Source: CAWGOF01 sp963824225
Lineage (GTDB): Bacteria; Acidobacteriota; Polarisedimenticolia; Polarisedimenticolales; Polarisedimenticolaceae
Direction of reading: 5' to 3'
DNA: 64,000 bases
Assembly: GCA_963824225.1 (NCBI GenBank)
Contig: CAWGOF010000003.1
Location: 3,038,001-3,102,000, forward strand
Position 1 is the stretch's first letter. Every line of letters begins with the position of its first letter. The translations under genes were made by a program, and so were the position numbers. This document shows, piece by piece, positions 34,101-44,497 of this stretch. Below the pieces are notes generated by a model, which made no database searches, was not told the DNA's origin, and saw only the letters and a program-made list of their open reading frames with translations.

Positions 34101-35593
34101 TGGAACCGGGAGGCTCCCTGTTCGGCTTCGGCGCGCTCGTCACGGTTCTGGCTTTCATCATCGTCCCGATCGTCTTCTTCCTGCTGATCCTCACGGTCGC
34201 ACGAAGGTACAAGAAGGTCGGCCCGAACCACGTGATGATCATCTCCGGTCGACGACACAAGGTGCAGATCAAGGACGGCGGCACCGACGTCACCGGCTAC
34301 CGCGTGCGTAAAGGCGGCGGCGCGTTCATCTTCCCGCTCCTCGAGCGCGTCGACGTGCTGTCGCTCGAGGTGATGACGCTCGACATCACGACCCCCGAGG
34401 TCTACACGAAGCCCGGCGTCCCGCTCGTCGTCGACGGCGTGGCCCAGGTCAAGATCAGGGGCGACGAATCGAGCATCAGAACGGCGGCCGAGCAGTTCCT
34501 GGGCAAGACGGTCGAGCAGATCCAGGAGGTGGCACGACAGACGGTCGAGGGCCACCTGCGGGCGATCATCGGCACGCTGACAGTCGAGGAGATCTACCGA
34601 AACCGCGACCAGTTCGCGAGCTCAGTCCAAGAGGTGGCGGTCTCGGACATGGCCAACATGGGCCTGCAGATCGTCAGCTTCACGCTCAGAGACATCCGGG
34701 ACGGCCACGGCTACCTCGACGCCCTGGGCAAGCCCAAGACGGCAGAGGTCAAAAGAGACGCCACGATCGCCCAGGCCGAGGCCGACCGCGACGCGAACAT
34801 CAAGTCGGCCCAGGCAAGACAGGCCGGCGAGACGGCCAAGTTCCAGGCCGAGACGCTCATCGCCCAGGCCCAGCGCGACTTCCAGATGAACAAGGCCCAG
34901 TTCGACGCCGCCGTCAACCTCAAGCGCGCCGACGCCGACCTGGCCTACGACATCCAGCGCAACCGCACCTCGCAGGAGCTGAAGAAGGAAGAAGTCCAGA
35001 TCGAGATCATCGCCAAGGAGCAGCAGATCATCGTCCAGGAGCGCGAGATTCAGAGAAGAGAAAAGGAGCTCGAGGCGACCGTCAAGCGCCTGGCCGACGC
35101 CGAGCGCTACCGCGTCGAAACCGAAGCCGCGGCGCACCGACAGAGAGCCGAGCAAATTGCCAAGGGCGAAGCAGAAGCGAGGCGCCAGAAGGGTATGGCC
35201 GAAGCCGACGTCATCCGCGCCACGGGCACTTCAGAAGCCGAGATCATCGCCCTCAAGGGCGCATCCGAAGCTGACGCCATGCGCAAGAAGGCCGACTCGT
35301 TCAAGGAGTACAACCAGGCCGCCGTCCTCCAGATCCTCGTCGCCGCCCTCCCCGAGATCGCCCGCGCCGTCGCCGAGCCCCTGTCGAAAACGGACCGGAT
35401 CACTCTCGTGTCGACGGGCGGAGATGGCATCGGTGCGTCGAAGCTGACGGGGGACATCGCGAAGGCGATGGCGGAGATCCCTGCCGTCGTCGAGTCGCTC
35501 TCGGGCATCGAGCTACGCAAGCTCGTCGAGGCGATTCCGGCACTGAAGTCGGCGATGAGCGATACGAAGAGGGAGGAGAAGGGGAAGGGGTGA
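34100..35593 (+). CDS. flotillin-like SPFH protein
   Basis: A 497-residue scaffold protein. One N-terminal helix (LVTVLAFIIVPIVFFLLILTV), then the SPFH/band 7 domain (YKKVGPNHVMIISGRRHKVQ, GVPLVVDGVAQVKI, EEIYRNRDQFASSVQEVA) and a long flotillin coiled coil rich in Ala, Glu and Lys (about residues 215-400), ending in a small flotillin C-terminal region. Flotillins organise membrane microdomains. Shares the A of TGATG with the NfeD gene. Confidence 0.92.
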   Translation: MEPGGSLFGFGALVTVLAFIIVPIVFFLLILTVARRYKKVGPNHVMIISGRRHKVQIKDGGTDVTGYRVRKGGGAFIFPLLERVDVLSLEVMTLDITTPEVYTKPGVPLVVDGVAQVKIRGDESSIRTAAEQFLGKTVEQIQEVARQTVEGHLRAIIGTLTVEEIYRNRDQFASSVQEVAVSDMANMGLQIVSFTLRDIRDGHGYLDALGKPKTAEVKRDATIAQAEADRDANIKSAQARQAGETAKFQAETLIAQAQRDFQMNKAQFDAAVNLKRADADLAYDIQRNRTSQELKKEEVQIEIIAKEQQIIVQEREIQRREKELEATVKRLADAERYRVETEAAAHRQRAEQIAKGEAEARRQKGMAEADVIRATGTSEAEIIALKGASEADAMRKKADSFKEYNQAAVLQILVAALPEIARAVAEPLSKTDRITLVSTGGDGIGASKLTGDIAKAMAEIPAVVESLSGIELRKLVEAIPALKSAMSDTKREEKGKG

Positions 35594-35816
35594 GGGGGGC
35601 CTGGTGGGCGGCCGCGTCGAGCTGGGGTGCGAAACTGTCCTGGTCGTCGCCGTTACCGCGTTACGCAGGTCCGGAGTTGCGCGGTTACGCAGTTCTGCAG
35701 ATGTCTTGTTGAACTAAGCCGCCTGCGGCGGGGTTCAAGACTGCTGGTTTCCTTCGATCTCGTTCCGGTGCAGCGTCGACCTCACGAGCCCACTTCAGGC
35801 TCGATGGAGGTGTGCG
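35594..35816. other. intergenic, probable left end of the IS91-like element
   Basis: No gene. Two GTTACGCAG-type units (CGCGTTACGCAGG near 35659, GCGGTTACGCAGT near 35682) are seen, and CCGCCTGCGGCGG forms a small hairpin. IS91-type elements lack inverted termini, so the left boundary cannot be fixed by eye. Confidence 0.4.
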
Positions 35817-36665
35817 ATGACCGAGCTGCGCCGTCGGATGATTCAGGCCATGACCGTTCGGGGATTCTCTCCAAGCACGCACGAGTCCTACTTGGGTGCC
35901 GTGCGGCGGTTGGCCAAGCACTACCGTCGTTCGCCGGATGCGTTGACGGTGGAGCAGGTGCAGGCCTACCTGGCACACATGGTGACGCAGCAGAAGCTGT
36001 CGTGGAGCACGTGCAACATCGCGGCGCAGGCGTTCCGCTTTCTGTACCACGTGACATTGGGGCGCGATGTTGCTGCATTCGAGATTCCGTCGGCCAAGCA
36101 ACCGCAGCGACTGCCCGAGATCCTGAGCCGTGAGGAGGTAGCGCGGCTGATCGAGGCGCCGCCGAACCCGAAGCACCGGTTGTTGTTGGCGACGGTCTAT
36201 GCCGGGGGCTTGCGCGTGAGCGAAGCCGTGCGGCTGAAGGTCAGCGACGTCGACCGCGGGCGGATGACTTTGCGCATCGAGCAGGGCAAGGGGAAGAAGG
36301 ACCGCGTGGTCCCGCTGTCTGCGAGACTCGTCGGCCAGATCGAAGCGTTGTGGCAGACCGAGCCGCCTCGCCATTGGCTGTTTCCCAACCGCAGTGGCAG
36401 GCGACCGATCGACATCACGGTTGCACAGAAGGTGTTCACGATGGCCAAGCTTCGGGCCGGGATCACGAAGCGCGGCGGGATTCACTCGCTGCGCCACGCC
36501 TTCGCCACCCACCTGATCGAGGCGGGAGGGGACGTACCCACAATCCAGCGTCTGCTGGGACATCGTTGTGTGTCGACGACGATGCGCTACTTCCATCTCA
36601 GCCAGGGGCGGCTGGCAACCCTGCGGTCGCCACTCGATCTACTCGAGACGATTCCCCGGACGTAG
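35817..36665 (+). CDS. tyrosine recombinase of the IS91-like element
   Basis: A 282-residue phage-integrase-family recombinase. N-terminal SAM-like domain (TVRGFSPSTHESYLGAVRRLAKHY), then the catalytic domain with Arg133 (AGGLRVSE), Lys near 160, His223 and Arg226 (HSLRHAFATHL), His249 (LLGHRC) and nucleophile Tyr258 (TTMRYFHL). All six active residues are present. GC codon use is milder than in the host genes. Confidence 0.9.
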   Translation: MTELRRRMIQAMTVRGFSPSTHESYLGAVRRLAKHYRRSPDALTVEQVQAYLAHMVTQQKLSWSTCNIAAQAFRFLYHVTLGRDVAAFEIPSAKQPQRLPEILSREEVARLIEAPPNPKHRLLLATVYAGGLRVSEAVRLKVSDVDRGRMTLRIEQGKGKKDRVVPLSARLVGQIEALWQTEPPRHWLFPNRSGRRPIDITVAQKVFTMAKLRAGITKRGGIHSLRHAFATHLIEAGGDVPTIQRLLGHRCVSTTMRYFHLSQGRLATLRSPLDLLETIPRT

Positions 36666-36668
36666 CCG

Positions 36669-37859
36669 TTGCCAGGCGAGCCGACCTGCGCGCATCGCAG
36701 GCGGCCGCAGCGCCGACTCGAGCTTGCCGACCTCGTCCGTGGCTACGGCGATCGTCTACGCTCTATCCGGCGCCTGAGCGGCGAGCAGCTTGCGGCCCTG
36801 CGCGCCATCGAGCGCTGTCGTACCCCGGCCCTCGGGGGCAGCCGCGAAGTCTGCACCAACTGCGGTGCCCAGCGCATCCTGTGGCACTCGTGTCGCAACC
36901 GCCACTGCCCGAAGTGCCAGACGACGGCCAAGGAGCGCTGGCTCGAAGCGCGCCTCGAGGAGTTGTTGCCCGTCGACTACGTGCATGTGGTCTTCACGCT
37001 GCCGCACGAGTTGAACGCCTTGGCTCTTGCCTGTCCCCGACTCGTCTATGGGCTCCTGTTTCAAACCGCCGCAGCGACGCTGCTTGCATTCGCACGCGAC
37101 GGCCGGCATCTGGGCGCCGAGCCCGGAATCGTCGCCGTCCTGCACACCTGGGGCCAGAATCTCTCCCTGCACATCCACCTGCACTGCATCGTCACCGCGG
37201 GTGGTCTCGACCCGACGCAACGCCGGTGGATCCGCCGGCCGGGGGGCTACCTGTTTCCGGTCCACGCCCTGTCCCGCGTGTTTCGCGGCAAGTACCTTGA
37301 CGCTCTGCGCCACGCGCTCCGCGATTCTCCGGATCTCGCGCGCAGCGTTTCCATCCAGCAGCTTTGGCAGCACGACTGGGTCGTCTACGCCAAGAAGCCC
37401 TTCGGTGGCCCACGCCAAGTCCTGGACTACCTGGCTCGCTACACACACCGCGTCGCGCTGACCAACGATCGATTGCTCGAGTTGCACGAGGGGATCATCG
37501 GGGTCCGTTGGCGTGACTACGCACACGGCGGCAAGCGCAAGGTCCTCCGACTCCACGCCGCAGACCTGCTCGGACGCTTCGTGCTCCACGTTCTCCCGCG
37601 CGGCTTCCGACGCGTGCGCCACTACGGGTTGCTCGGCAATCGTCACAGGTCCGCCAAGCTCGCCGCGTGTCGGCGCTACTTCGGCATCGCCTCGATCGAT
37701 CGGTCCACATCGACCGATACTGCATCGTCTCCCTTGCGTCGGCTTGGCATCGATCCTCGTCGCTGCCCGGCCTGCGGTGCAAGCCAACTCCAACATGAAC
37801 CCGTCCTACCACAGCCTCCCGTAGCTCGCGCCCGCGCGCCCACTGGCACCGCATGCTGA
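36669..37859 (+). CDS. IS91-family HUH transposase
   Basis: A 396-residue rolling-circle transposase, TTG start. The N-terminus has a zinc-binding set, Cys62, Cys65, Cys75, Cys80, Cys83 (VCTNCG, SCRNRHCPKC). HIHLH at 168-172 is the HUH metal site and YLARYTHRVAL carries the active tyrosines. A C-terminal RCPACG pair is the usual transposase-end zinc ribbon. Appears complete. Confidence 0.92.
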   Translation: MPGEPTCAHRRRPQRRLELADLVRGYGDRLRSIRRLSGEQLAALRAIERCRTPALGGSREVCTNCGAQRILWHSCRNRHCPKCQTTAKERWLEARLEELLPVDYVHVVFTLPHELNALALACPRLVYGLLFQTAAATLLAFARDGRHLGAEPGIVAVLHTWGQNLSLHIHLHCIVTAGGLDPTQRRWIRRPGGYLFPVHALSRVFRGKYLDALRHALRDSPDLARSVSIQQLWQHDWVVYAKKPFGGPRQVLDYLARYTHRVALTNDRLLELHEGIIGVRWRDYAHGGKRKVLRLHAADLLGRFVLHVLPRGFRRVRHYGLLGNRHRSAKLAACRRYFGIASIDRSTSTDTASSPLRRLGIDPRRCPACGASQLQHEPVLPQPPVARARAPTGTAC

Positions 37860-38164
37860 TTCACGTCGGCCCGCCGCTCGCCACCGACGCCTGTACGCGC
37901 GTCCGGTCAGTGTCTGCCCGGCCCCTCAATCTCGAACGGCCGTGGGCGCTCGGAGAGAATCAGGACACCCGGCACCGTCGCCCTTCCACGTACGCCCAGA
38001 TCTCAACGGCACCGCGCGACTCCAGTGCCGCCTTCCCGCTCCGCCTGCCCCAAGCGTAGAATCCCCAGGGGAGAACATGGTGCGGCTTAGTCCAACCGGC
38101 TTTATCCGGAATGCGCAGACGCACTCCGGATAAAGCCTCTTCGTTATGCGGACAGATCCTGAGC
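37860..38164. other. 305-base gap holding a strong hairpin
   Basis: No convincing gene. At 38098-38137 a near-perfect hairpin with arms GGCTTTATCCGGA and TCCGGATAAAGCC, extended inside by TGCG/CGCA, stands before the next gene. It has no T-tract and could be the end of the mobile element. Confidence 0.6.
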
Positions 38165-38764
38165 ATGGCGGTCTACCTACGAACTGACGAACAGGTTGAA
38201 GCGGCCGCGGCGCTTGAGACGGGTGGCCACGCCGCGGCTCGTGTGGCACTCGATGTGTATGACTGGCGCTGGGTAGTACTCGCGCTCCACAACGCTCTTC
38301 AGGGGTTCATGGTCATAGCCCTTCGTGGGAGCGATGGGTTGGCCCCGCTCCGAGACAAGATCGCCGCGGCGTGGTTGAAGGCCTACCGATCAAACCAACC
38401 TCCCCCCAACGAGGAATTGGACTCCTTCCTCAACCTGTACTCCAAGATCAAAGGGCCACGGATGCGGCAGTACATCCACAGCGCCATCTTCCAGGCAAAG
38501 GGATCCGAGGACTGGAGCGTGAGGAAGCTGAACGTTCTACGGAATCAGTTCGTGCACTTCCTGCCTCGTAGCTGGTCGTTAGAGGTCTCCGGCCTGCCCA
38601 GGATATGCTTGGACTGCGTCGACGTCATCGAATTCCTCGGCTGGAAGTGTGGCAACGTTCGGTGGAGTGAGTCATCGGTGGAGCAGCGCGCAGTCGCGGC
38701 CGTTCGTGAGCTGCGCGCCGAACTCAGCAAGTTGGCGTCGAAGTATGGGGGCACGGCCGCATGA
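38165..38764 (+). CDS. conserved-looking hypothetical protein
   Basis: A 199-residue soluble protein. WRWVVLALHNALQGFMVIALRG, LLDSFLNLYSKIKG-like NLYSKIKGPRM and LRNQFVHFLPRSWSLEV recall a family of uncharacterised HEPN-like helical proteins; the RNxxxH-type run LRNQFVH supports a HEPN relation (usual motif Rx4-6H). GC content is low for the window, so it was probably acquired. It stands alone between the mobile element and the restriction operon. Confidence 0.6.
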   Translation: MAVYLRTDEQVEAAAALETGGHAAARVALDVYDWRWVVLALHNALQGFMVIALRGSDGLAPLRDKIAAAWLKAYRSNQPPPNEELDSFLNLYSKIKGPRMRQYIHSAIFQAKGSEDWSVRKLNVLRNQFVHFLPRSWSLEVSGLPRICLDCVDVIEFLGWKCGNVRWSESSVEQRAVAAVRELRAELSKLASKYGGTAA

Positions 38765-38852
38765 CGTCCGGTTGAGCCCGCGGGTTAGCCGTGCGTTAGA
38801 CAGCCGCCAGTATCACAGCCGCCGACACGCACCGGGACGGAGACCGAACTCA

Positions 38853-40981
38853 GTGAACCATAGCGAAATCGTCAGCTTTCTCTGGGGCGTCGCGGACCTC
38901 ATCCGCGACACCTTCAAGCGCGGCAAGTACCAGGACGTCATCCTGCCGCTCACCGTCCTGCGCCGCCTCGACTGCGTGCTCGCCGGCACCAAGGAGAAGG
39001 TGCTCGGCGAAGCAGGCCGAGCTGAGGGGCAAGAAGCTCGAGAACCTCGACCCGCAGCTGCGCAAGGCCTCCGGCTTCGCCTTCTACAACACCTCCCGCT
39101 ACGACTTCGAGAAGCTCCTGGCCGACGCGCCGCACCTCGCCGCCAACCTGCGCAACTACATCGCCGGGCTTCAGCCCCAACATGCGCGAGGTGCTGGAGA
39201 AGTTCGACTTCGACAACACCATCAGCAAGCTCGACGAGGCGGGGCTTCTCTTCCAGGTGCTCGAGCGCTTCAAGAACGTCGACCTGCACCCCGACAGGAT
39301 CGACAACCCGACGATGGGCACGATCTTCGAGGAGCTGATCCGGAAGTTCAACGAAGCGCTGAACGAGAATCCCGGCGAGCACTTCACGCCGCGCGACGTC
39401 GTGCACCTGATGGTGGATCTGATGCTCGCCGGCGACGAGACGCGCGATCCGCGCCAAGAGGGCGATCGTCGCACGGTCTACGACCCCTGCTGCGGCTCGG
39501 GCGGCATGCTGATGATCACCAAGGAGCACATCACGGTCGGCCTGCGGAAGAACGGCGAGCTGCTCCGGCCCGCGATCAACCCGGACGCCGAGATCCATCT
39601 GTTCGGCCAGGAGGTGAACCCCGAGACCTGGGCGGTCTCGAAGTCCGACCTGTTCATGAAGGACCCGACCGGCCGCGACGCCGACAACATCGCCTTCGGC
39701 AGCACGCTCTCCAACGACCGCCACGCCGGCCAGACCTTCGACTACCTGATCGCCAATCCGCCCTACGGCAAGGACTGGAAGCGCGACGAGGACGCCGTGC
39801 GCGCCGAGCACGAGCGCGGCGCCGCGGGCCGGTTCGGCCCGGGCCTGCCGCGGATCAGCGACGGCCAGCTCCTGTTCCTGCTGCACATGCTGGCCCACGC
39901 GAAGGACCCCGAAGGAAGGCGGCTCGCGCATCGCCATCATCATGAACGGCTCGCCGCTCTTCACCGGCGACGCCGGCAGCGGCGAGAGCGAGATCCGCCG
40001 CTTCATCCTGGAGAACGACCTGCTCGAGGCGCTGATCGCGCTCCCCGAGCAGCTCTTCTACAACACCGGCATCGCGACCTACGTGTGGGTGGTGACGAAC
40101 CGCAAGGCGCCGGCGCGCAAGGGCAAGGTGCAGCTCATCGACGCCACCTCGTTCTGGGTGCCGATGCGCAAGAGCCTCGGCGACAAGCGCCGCGAGATCC
40201 CGCTCGAGCGCGCGCAGGACATCCTGAAGATCCTCGTCCGACTTCCAGGACGGCGAGACGCGGAAGGTGGCGAAGGACGGCAAGGAAGAGGACGTCGTCG
40301 TCAGCCGCATCTTCCCGACCACCCACTTCGGCTTCCGCAAGATCACCGTCGAGCGCCCGCTCCGGCTCAACTTCCAGGCGAGCGCCGGAGCGCATCGCCC
40401 GCCTCGAGGAGGAGAAGGGCTTCCAGGCGCTGGCGCAGTCGAAGAAGAAGGGCGCCGCGGGCGCGAAGGAGCAGGCCGAAGGGCGCGCGCTGCAGGAGGC
40501 GATCCGCAAACTCGTGCGGGCGCTCCCCGGCACGCTCTTCAAGGACCGCGACGAGTTCGAGCGCTTGCTCGACGCCGCCGCGAAGAAGGCCGGCATCAAG
40601 CTCCCGGCCGCCGGTCACGCAAGGCCATCCTCTCCGCGCTCTCCGAGCGCGACGAGACGGCCGCGATCTGCCGCGACAAGGACGGCGATCCCGAGCCCGA
40701 CCCCGAGCTGCGCGACACCGAGAGCGTGCCGCTCGCCGAGAGCGTCGAGGCGTTCTTCGAGCGCGAGGTCAGGCCCCACGTCCCGGACGCCTGGATCGAC
40801 ACGTCCAGGCGCGACCCGAAGGACGGCCAGGTCGGCTTCGTCGGCTACGAGATCAACTTCAACCGCTACTTCTACCGCTACACCCCGCCGCGCCCGCTCG
40901 AGGAGATCGAGGGCGAGATTCGGCGGCATCGAGCAGGACATCCTGCGGATGCTGGCCGAGGTGACGGGAGGGTCTGTCTGA
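38853..40981 (+). pseudogene. hsdM: type I restriction methyltransferase subunit, frameshifted
   Basis: The joined frames give a complete HsdM of about 700 residues: N-terminal VSFLWGVADLIRDTFKRGKYQDVILPLTVLRRLD, SAM motif DPCCGSGGML, catalytic NPPYGKDW and the type I end GIEQDILRMLAEVTGG. Seven frame changes are needed, near 39008, 39168, 39913, 40236, 40391, 40615 and 40920; six are +1. GTG 38853 is the start. The neighbours abiEi, abiEii, hsdS and gajA have none, so simple low quality of the whole region does not explain it. Confidence 0.85.
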
Positions 40982-40996
40982 GGTCTGAGTGGCAGG

Positions 40997-41078
40997 TGCC
41001 GGCACTTGGTCGGATCTGCCGACGTTCTCTGCCGAAAGGTTGGAATCAAATGTCGGCACTTGCGATTATGTGCCGACA
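40997..41078. promoter_or_regulatory. two AbiEi-type operators
   Basis: TGCCGGCA at 40997 with TGCCGACG at 41017, and TGTCGGCA at 41051 with TGCCGACA at 41071. In both sites the arms start 20 bases apart. AbiEi antitoxins are known to repress through paired inverted repeats in front of their gene. Confidence 0.7.
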
Positions 41079-41095
41079 TCGACTACCATTCCGCC

Positions 41096-41704
41096 ATGGA
41101 CAAGCCGCGCCTGACCAGGGCACGTCTGAACGCCGCGGGGGTGGGAGCCTTCTTCCGGCCGCGTGACGTGCTGCCGCTCGGGGTGTCGTTCCGCCAGCTC
41201 CAGCGCCTCGTCGCCGAAGGCACGGTCGAGAAGCTCGGGGGCGGTGTGTATCGGCTCTCCGAAGTCGAGCCGAACGAGCTCGAGACCATAGCGATGGTGG
41301 CCTCGGCCGCACCCAACGCGATCGTCTGCCTGCTCACCGCGCTGCGCGTCCACGGGATTGGAACCCAGGCACCGCACCAGGTGTGGCTGGCGATCGACCG
41401 CAAGGCACGCATCCCGAGACGGCTCCCGGCCAAGGTCCGCATCGTCCGCTTCTCCGGCCAGATGCTGACCTACGGCGTCGTCACGCAGTCCATGCAGGGG
41501 GTCAGGGTCCGCCTCACCAATCCTGCCCGCACCGTCGTCGACTGCTTCCGCTACCGGAACAAGATCGGCCTCGACGTCGGCATGGAGGCGCTGCGCGACG
41601 CGGTGCGCTCGCGCAAGGCGATGGTCGGTGAGATCGACCGCGCGGCCGAGGTGTGTCGCATCCGCACGGTCATCGGACCCTACCTGGAGGCGCTGTCGGC
41701 ATGA
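41096..41704 (+). CDS. abiEi: AbiEi antitoxin
   Basis: A 202-residue protein of the AbiEi family. N-terminal winged-helix part (GVGAFFRPRDVLPLGVSFRQLQRLVAEGTVEKLGGGVYRL) for DNA binding, and the family C-terminal part (TALRVHGIGTQAPHQVWLAI, VRLTNPARTVVDCFRYRNKIGLDVGMEALRDAV). Neutralises AbiEii and should repress at the operators at 40997. ATG start; overlaps abiEii by ATGA. Confidence 0.93.
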   Translation: MDKPRLTRARLNAAGVGAFFRPRDVLPLGVSFRQLQRLVAEGTVEKLGGGVYRLSEVEPNELETIAMVASAAPNAIVCLLTALRVHGIGTQAPHQVWLAIDRKARIPRRLPAKVRIVRFSGQMLTYGVVTQSMQGVRVRLTNPARTVVDCFRYRNKIGLDVGMEALRDAVRSRKAMVGEIDRAAEVCRIRTVIGPYLEALSA

Positions 41705-42645
41705 GCGGGCGGGAGGTCGAAGGCCGGGCGGAATCAATCCGGCAACGCCTACGGAACGAGCTTCGCGCCCGCGGCGAGGACGTGACGCTCGGGCTGCCGC
41801 GCTACGCGGTCGAGCGGTTCCTGTACCGGCTCGGCCGGTCGCGTCACCGTGAGCGCTTCGTGCTGAAGGGAGCGACGCTCTTCGCGATCTGGGGTACGGC
41901 CTACCGGCCGACACGCGATGTCGACTTCACGGGCTACGGCAGCCCGGACGCGCAGGACGTGATCACTGCCTTCCGCGAGATCTGCAACACCCCGGACGAC
42001 GTCGATCAGCTCGTGTTCGACACGGACTCGATCACGGCGGAGCCGATCCGGGACGGCTCGGAGTACGACGGCCTTCGCATCCGGATCCGGGCGCGGCTGG
42101 GAGCATCCGACATCCCGATTCAAGCGGACGTCGGATTCGGCAATGCGATCGTTCCCGGCCCGGAAGAGCAGGAGTATCGAACGATTCTGGGCGATCCGCC
42201 GCCGCGAATCCTGGCCTACCCGCCCGAGTCCGTCGTGGCCGAGAAGCTGCACGCGATGGTGATGCTGGGCGAGCGGAACAGCCGCTACAAGGACTTCTAC
42301 GACCTCTACGCGATGGCAGGCGCCTTCCATTTTGAGCGGCCCACGCTCGTGCAGGCGGTGAGGGCAACTTTCGAGCGCAGGAGCACACCGGTGGAGGCAG
42401 CGCTCCCCGCGGCGCTCGCGGCTCCCTTCTACGCCAAAGAAGCCCGTGCGGCGCAGTGGCGCGCGTACGTGGACCGCAACCACCTCACCGAAGCTCCCGC
42501 CGACTTCGGTCGCGTAGGCGATCGGCTCACCGCCTTCCTGCAACCCGTCTGGGCCGACGTCGCCTCCGGCACCGCGACGGCCGGCGACTGGCAAGGCGGG
42601 GGACCGTGGTCGCGGGGATCCTCGAGCGGGAGTCCGCCGCCATGA
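41701..42645 (+). CDS. abiEii: AbiEii nucleotidyltransferase toxin
   Basis: A 314-residue toxin. RFVLKGATLFAIWG (usual LKGGTAL), TRDVDFTG (the nucleotide-transfer DxD-like motif) and VVAEKLHAMVMLGERNSRYKDFYDLYAM (KxxD...D block) are the four family motifs. AbiE gives phage protection by abortive infection. Intact. Its stop overlaps the next gene. Confidence 0.92.
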   Translation: MSGREVEGRAESIRQRLRNELRARGEDVTLGLPRYAVERFLYRLGRSRHRERFVLKGATLFAIWGTAYRPTRDVDFTGYGSPDAQDVITAFREICNTPDDVDQLVFDTDSITAEPIRDGSEYDGLRIRIRARLGASDIPIQADVGFGNAIVPGPEEQEYRTILGDPPPRILAYPPESVVAEKLHAMVMLGERNSRYKDFYDLYAMAGAFHFERPTLVQAVRATFERRSTPVEAALPAALAAPFYAKEARAAQWRAYVDRNHLTEAPADFGRVGDRLTAFLQPVWADVASGTATAGDWQGGGPWSRGSSSGSPPP

Positions 42646-44497
42646 CCATCCATCCCCGCCCACCCCGCGAGATCGACGGCAAGGGCCGCACCGTCCGCGA
42701 GCTGCTCGCCGGCCGAAAGTACTCGATCGACTACTACCAGCGCGAGTACAAGTGGCAGCAGAAGCAGGTCGCCGAGCTGATCGACGACCTCGCGGCCAAG
42801 TTCCTGGAGAGCCATGAGGACGGCAACGAGCGCAGCGCCGTCGCCGACTACGGCCACTACTTCCTCGGCTCGATCATCATCAGCGACAAGGACGGCCAGA
42901 AGTTCATCATCGACGGCCAGCAGCGCCTCACCACGCTGACGCTGCTCCTGATCTTTCTCCACCACAAGCTCGGGGACGCCGAGCAGAAGGGGCAGATCGC
43001 CGATCTCATCTTCTCGCAGAAGTTCGGCAAGCGCTCGTTCAACCTCGACATCCCCGAGCGCACCGCCTGCATGGAGGCGCTCTACAAGGGCGAGGAGTTC
43101 GCCGACGCCGACGCGCCCGAGTCCATCGCCAACATCCTGGCCCGCTACGCGGACCTCGAGGACCTGTTCCCCGAAGAGCTCGCCGGCGCCGGCGCTGCCG
43201 TACTTCGTGGACTGGCTGGTCGAGAACGTGCACCTGGTCGAGATCACCGCCTACTCCGACGGCGACGCCTACACGATCTTCGAGACGATGAACGACCGCG
43301 GGCTCTCGCTCACCCCCGCGGACATGCTCAAGGGCTACCTGCTCGGCGAACATCACCGACGCCGACAAGCGCACCCGCGCGAGCCGCATCTGGAAGGAGC
43401 GGGTGCAGGCGCTGGCCGAGCTCGGCAAGGACGAGGACGCCGACGGCATCAAGTCGTGGCTGCGCAGCCAGTACGCCGAGAGCATCCGCGAGCGCAAGCG
43501 CGGCGCAGCGCCGCAGGACTTCGACCTGATCGGCACCGAGTTCCACCGCTGGGTGCGCGACCACGACGGACCGCCTCGGTCTCACGGCCAGCGCCGAGTT
43601 CGCTCGCTTCATCGAGCGCGACTTCGCGTTCTACGGCCGCTGGTACGAGCGCCTGCGGCGCGCGGCCGAGGCGCTCGCGCCCGGGCTCGAGTGCGTCCAC
43701 TTCAACGCCCAGCACAACTTCACGCTCCAGTACCCGGTGCTGCTTGGCGCCGCTCCGCGTGGAGGACGACGAGGCCGGCGTGCTGCGCAAGCTCCGCGTC
43801 GTGGCCGCTTACCTCGACATCCTGATCCACCGCCGCATCTGGAACTGGCGCGCGATCGACTACTCGACGATGCAGTACGCGATGTTCCTCGTGATGCGCG
43901 ACATCCGCGGCAAGGGCGTCGCCTGAGCTGGCCGCGCTGCTGCGCGAGCGCCTCGACGCCGAGACCGAGACCTTCGCGAGCAACGACCGCTTCCGGCTGC
44001 ACGGCATGAACGGCCGCCAGATCCACCGGCTGCTGGCGCGCATGACGGACTACGTGGAGACGCGCTCCGGCATGGCCTCGCGCTACCCCGAGTATGCCCA
44101 GCGCGGCCGGAAGGGCTACGAGATCGAGCACATCTGGGCCGACCACCCCGAGCGGCACACCGACGAGTTCGCGCACCCGAGCGAGTTCCAGGAGTACCGG
44201 AACCGCATCGGCGGCCTGCTGCTCCTGCCGAAGAGCTTCAACGCCAGCTACGGCGATCTGCCCTACGCCGAGAAGCGCGAGCACTACGTCGGCCAGAACC
44301 TGCTCGCGCGGAGCCTCCACGAGCGCGCGTACGACCACAACCCGGGCTTCCGGCGCTTCATCGAGGAGAGCGGCCTGCCGTTCCGCGCGCACGCCGAGTT
44401 CAGGAAGGCCGATCTCGACGCGCGGCAGGTGCTCTACCAGCGACTGGCCGAGCGGATCTGGAGCCCGGAGCGGCTGGGACAGGAGGCGGCGTCGTGA
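42642..44497 (+). pseudogene. GmrSD-like restriction protein (DUF262-DUF1524), frameshifted
   Basis: The pieces give a full protein of about 615 residues: DUF262 with YYQREYKW and FIIDGQQRLTTLTLLLIFL, the ParB-like nucleotide-hydrolysing part, and DUF1524 with KGYEIEHIWADHPERH and YRNRIGGLLLLPKSFNASYGD, an HNH-type nuclease. This domain pair is typical of type IV restriction enzymes that cut sugar-modified phage DNA. Five +1 shifts are needed, near 43190, 43346, 43575, 43742 and 43923. It joins abiEii and hsdS by overlapping stops and starts. Confidence 0.82.

Larger units (their letters stand above)
35817..37859 (+). mobile_element. IS91-like element with tyrosine recombinase
   Basis: Two genes three bases apart: a tyrosine recombinase and an HUH transposase of the IS91 group. 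This two-gene order is a known IS91-type layout. Given limits cover only the genes; the true ends lie outside them, perhaps from about 35650 to 38140. Confidence 0.8.

Noticed and set aside
38790..38805. GTTAGAC-like sequence as an integron attC site behind the HEPN-like gene
   Set aside because: No matching inverse core or paired L boxes could be found.
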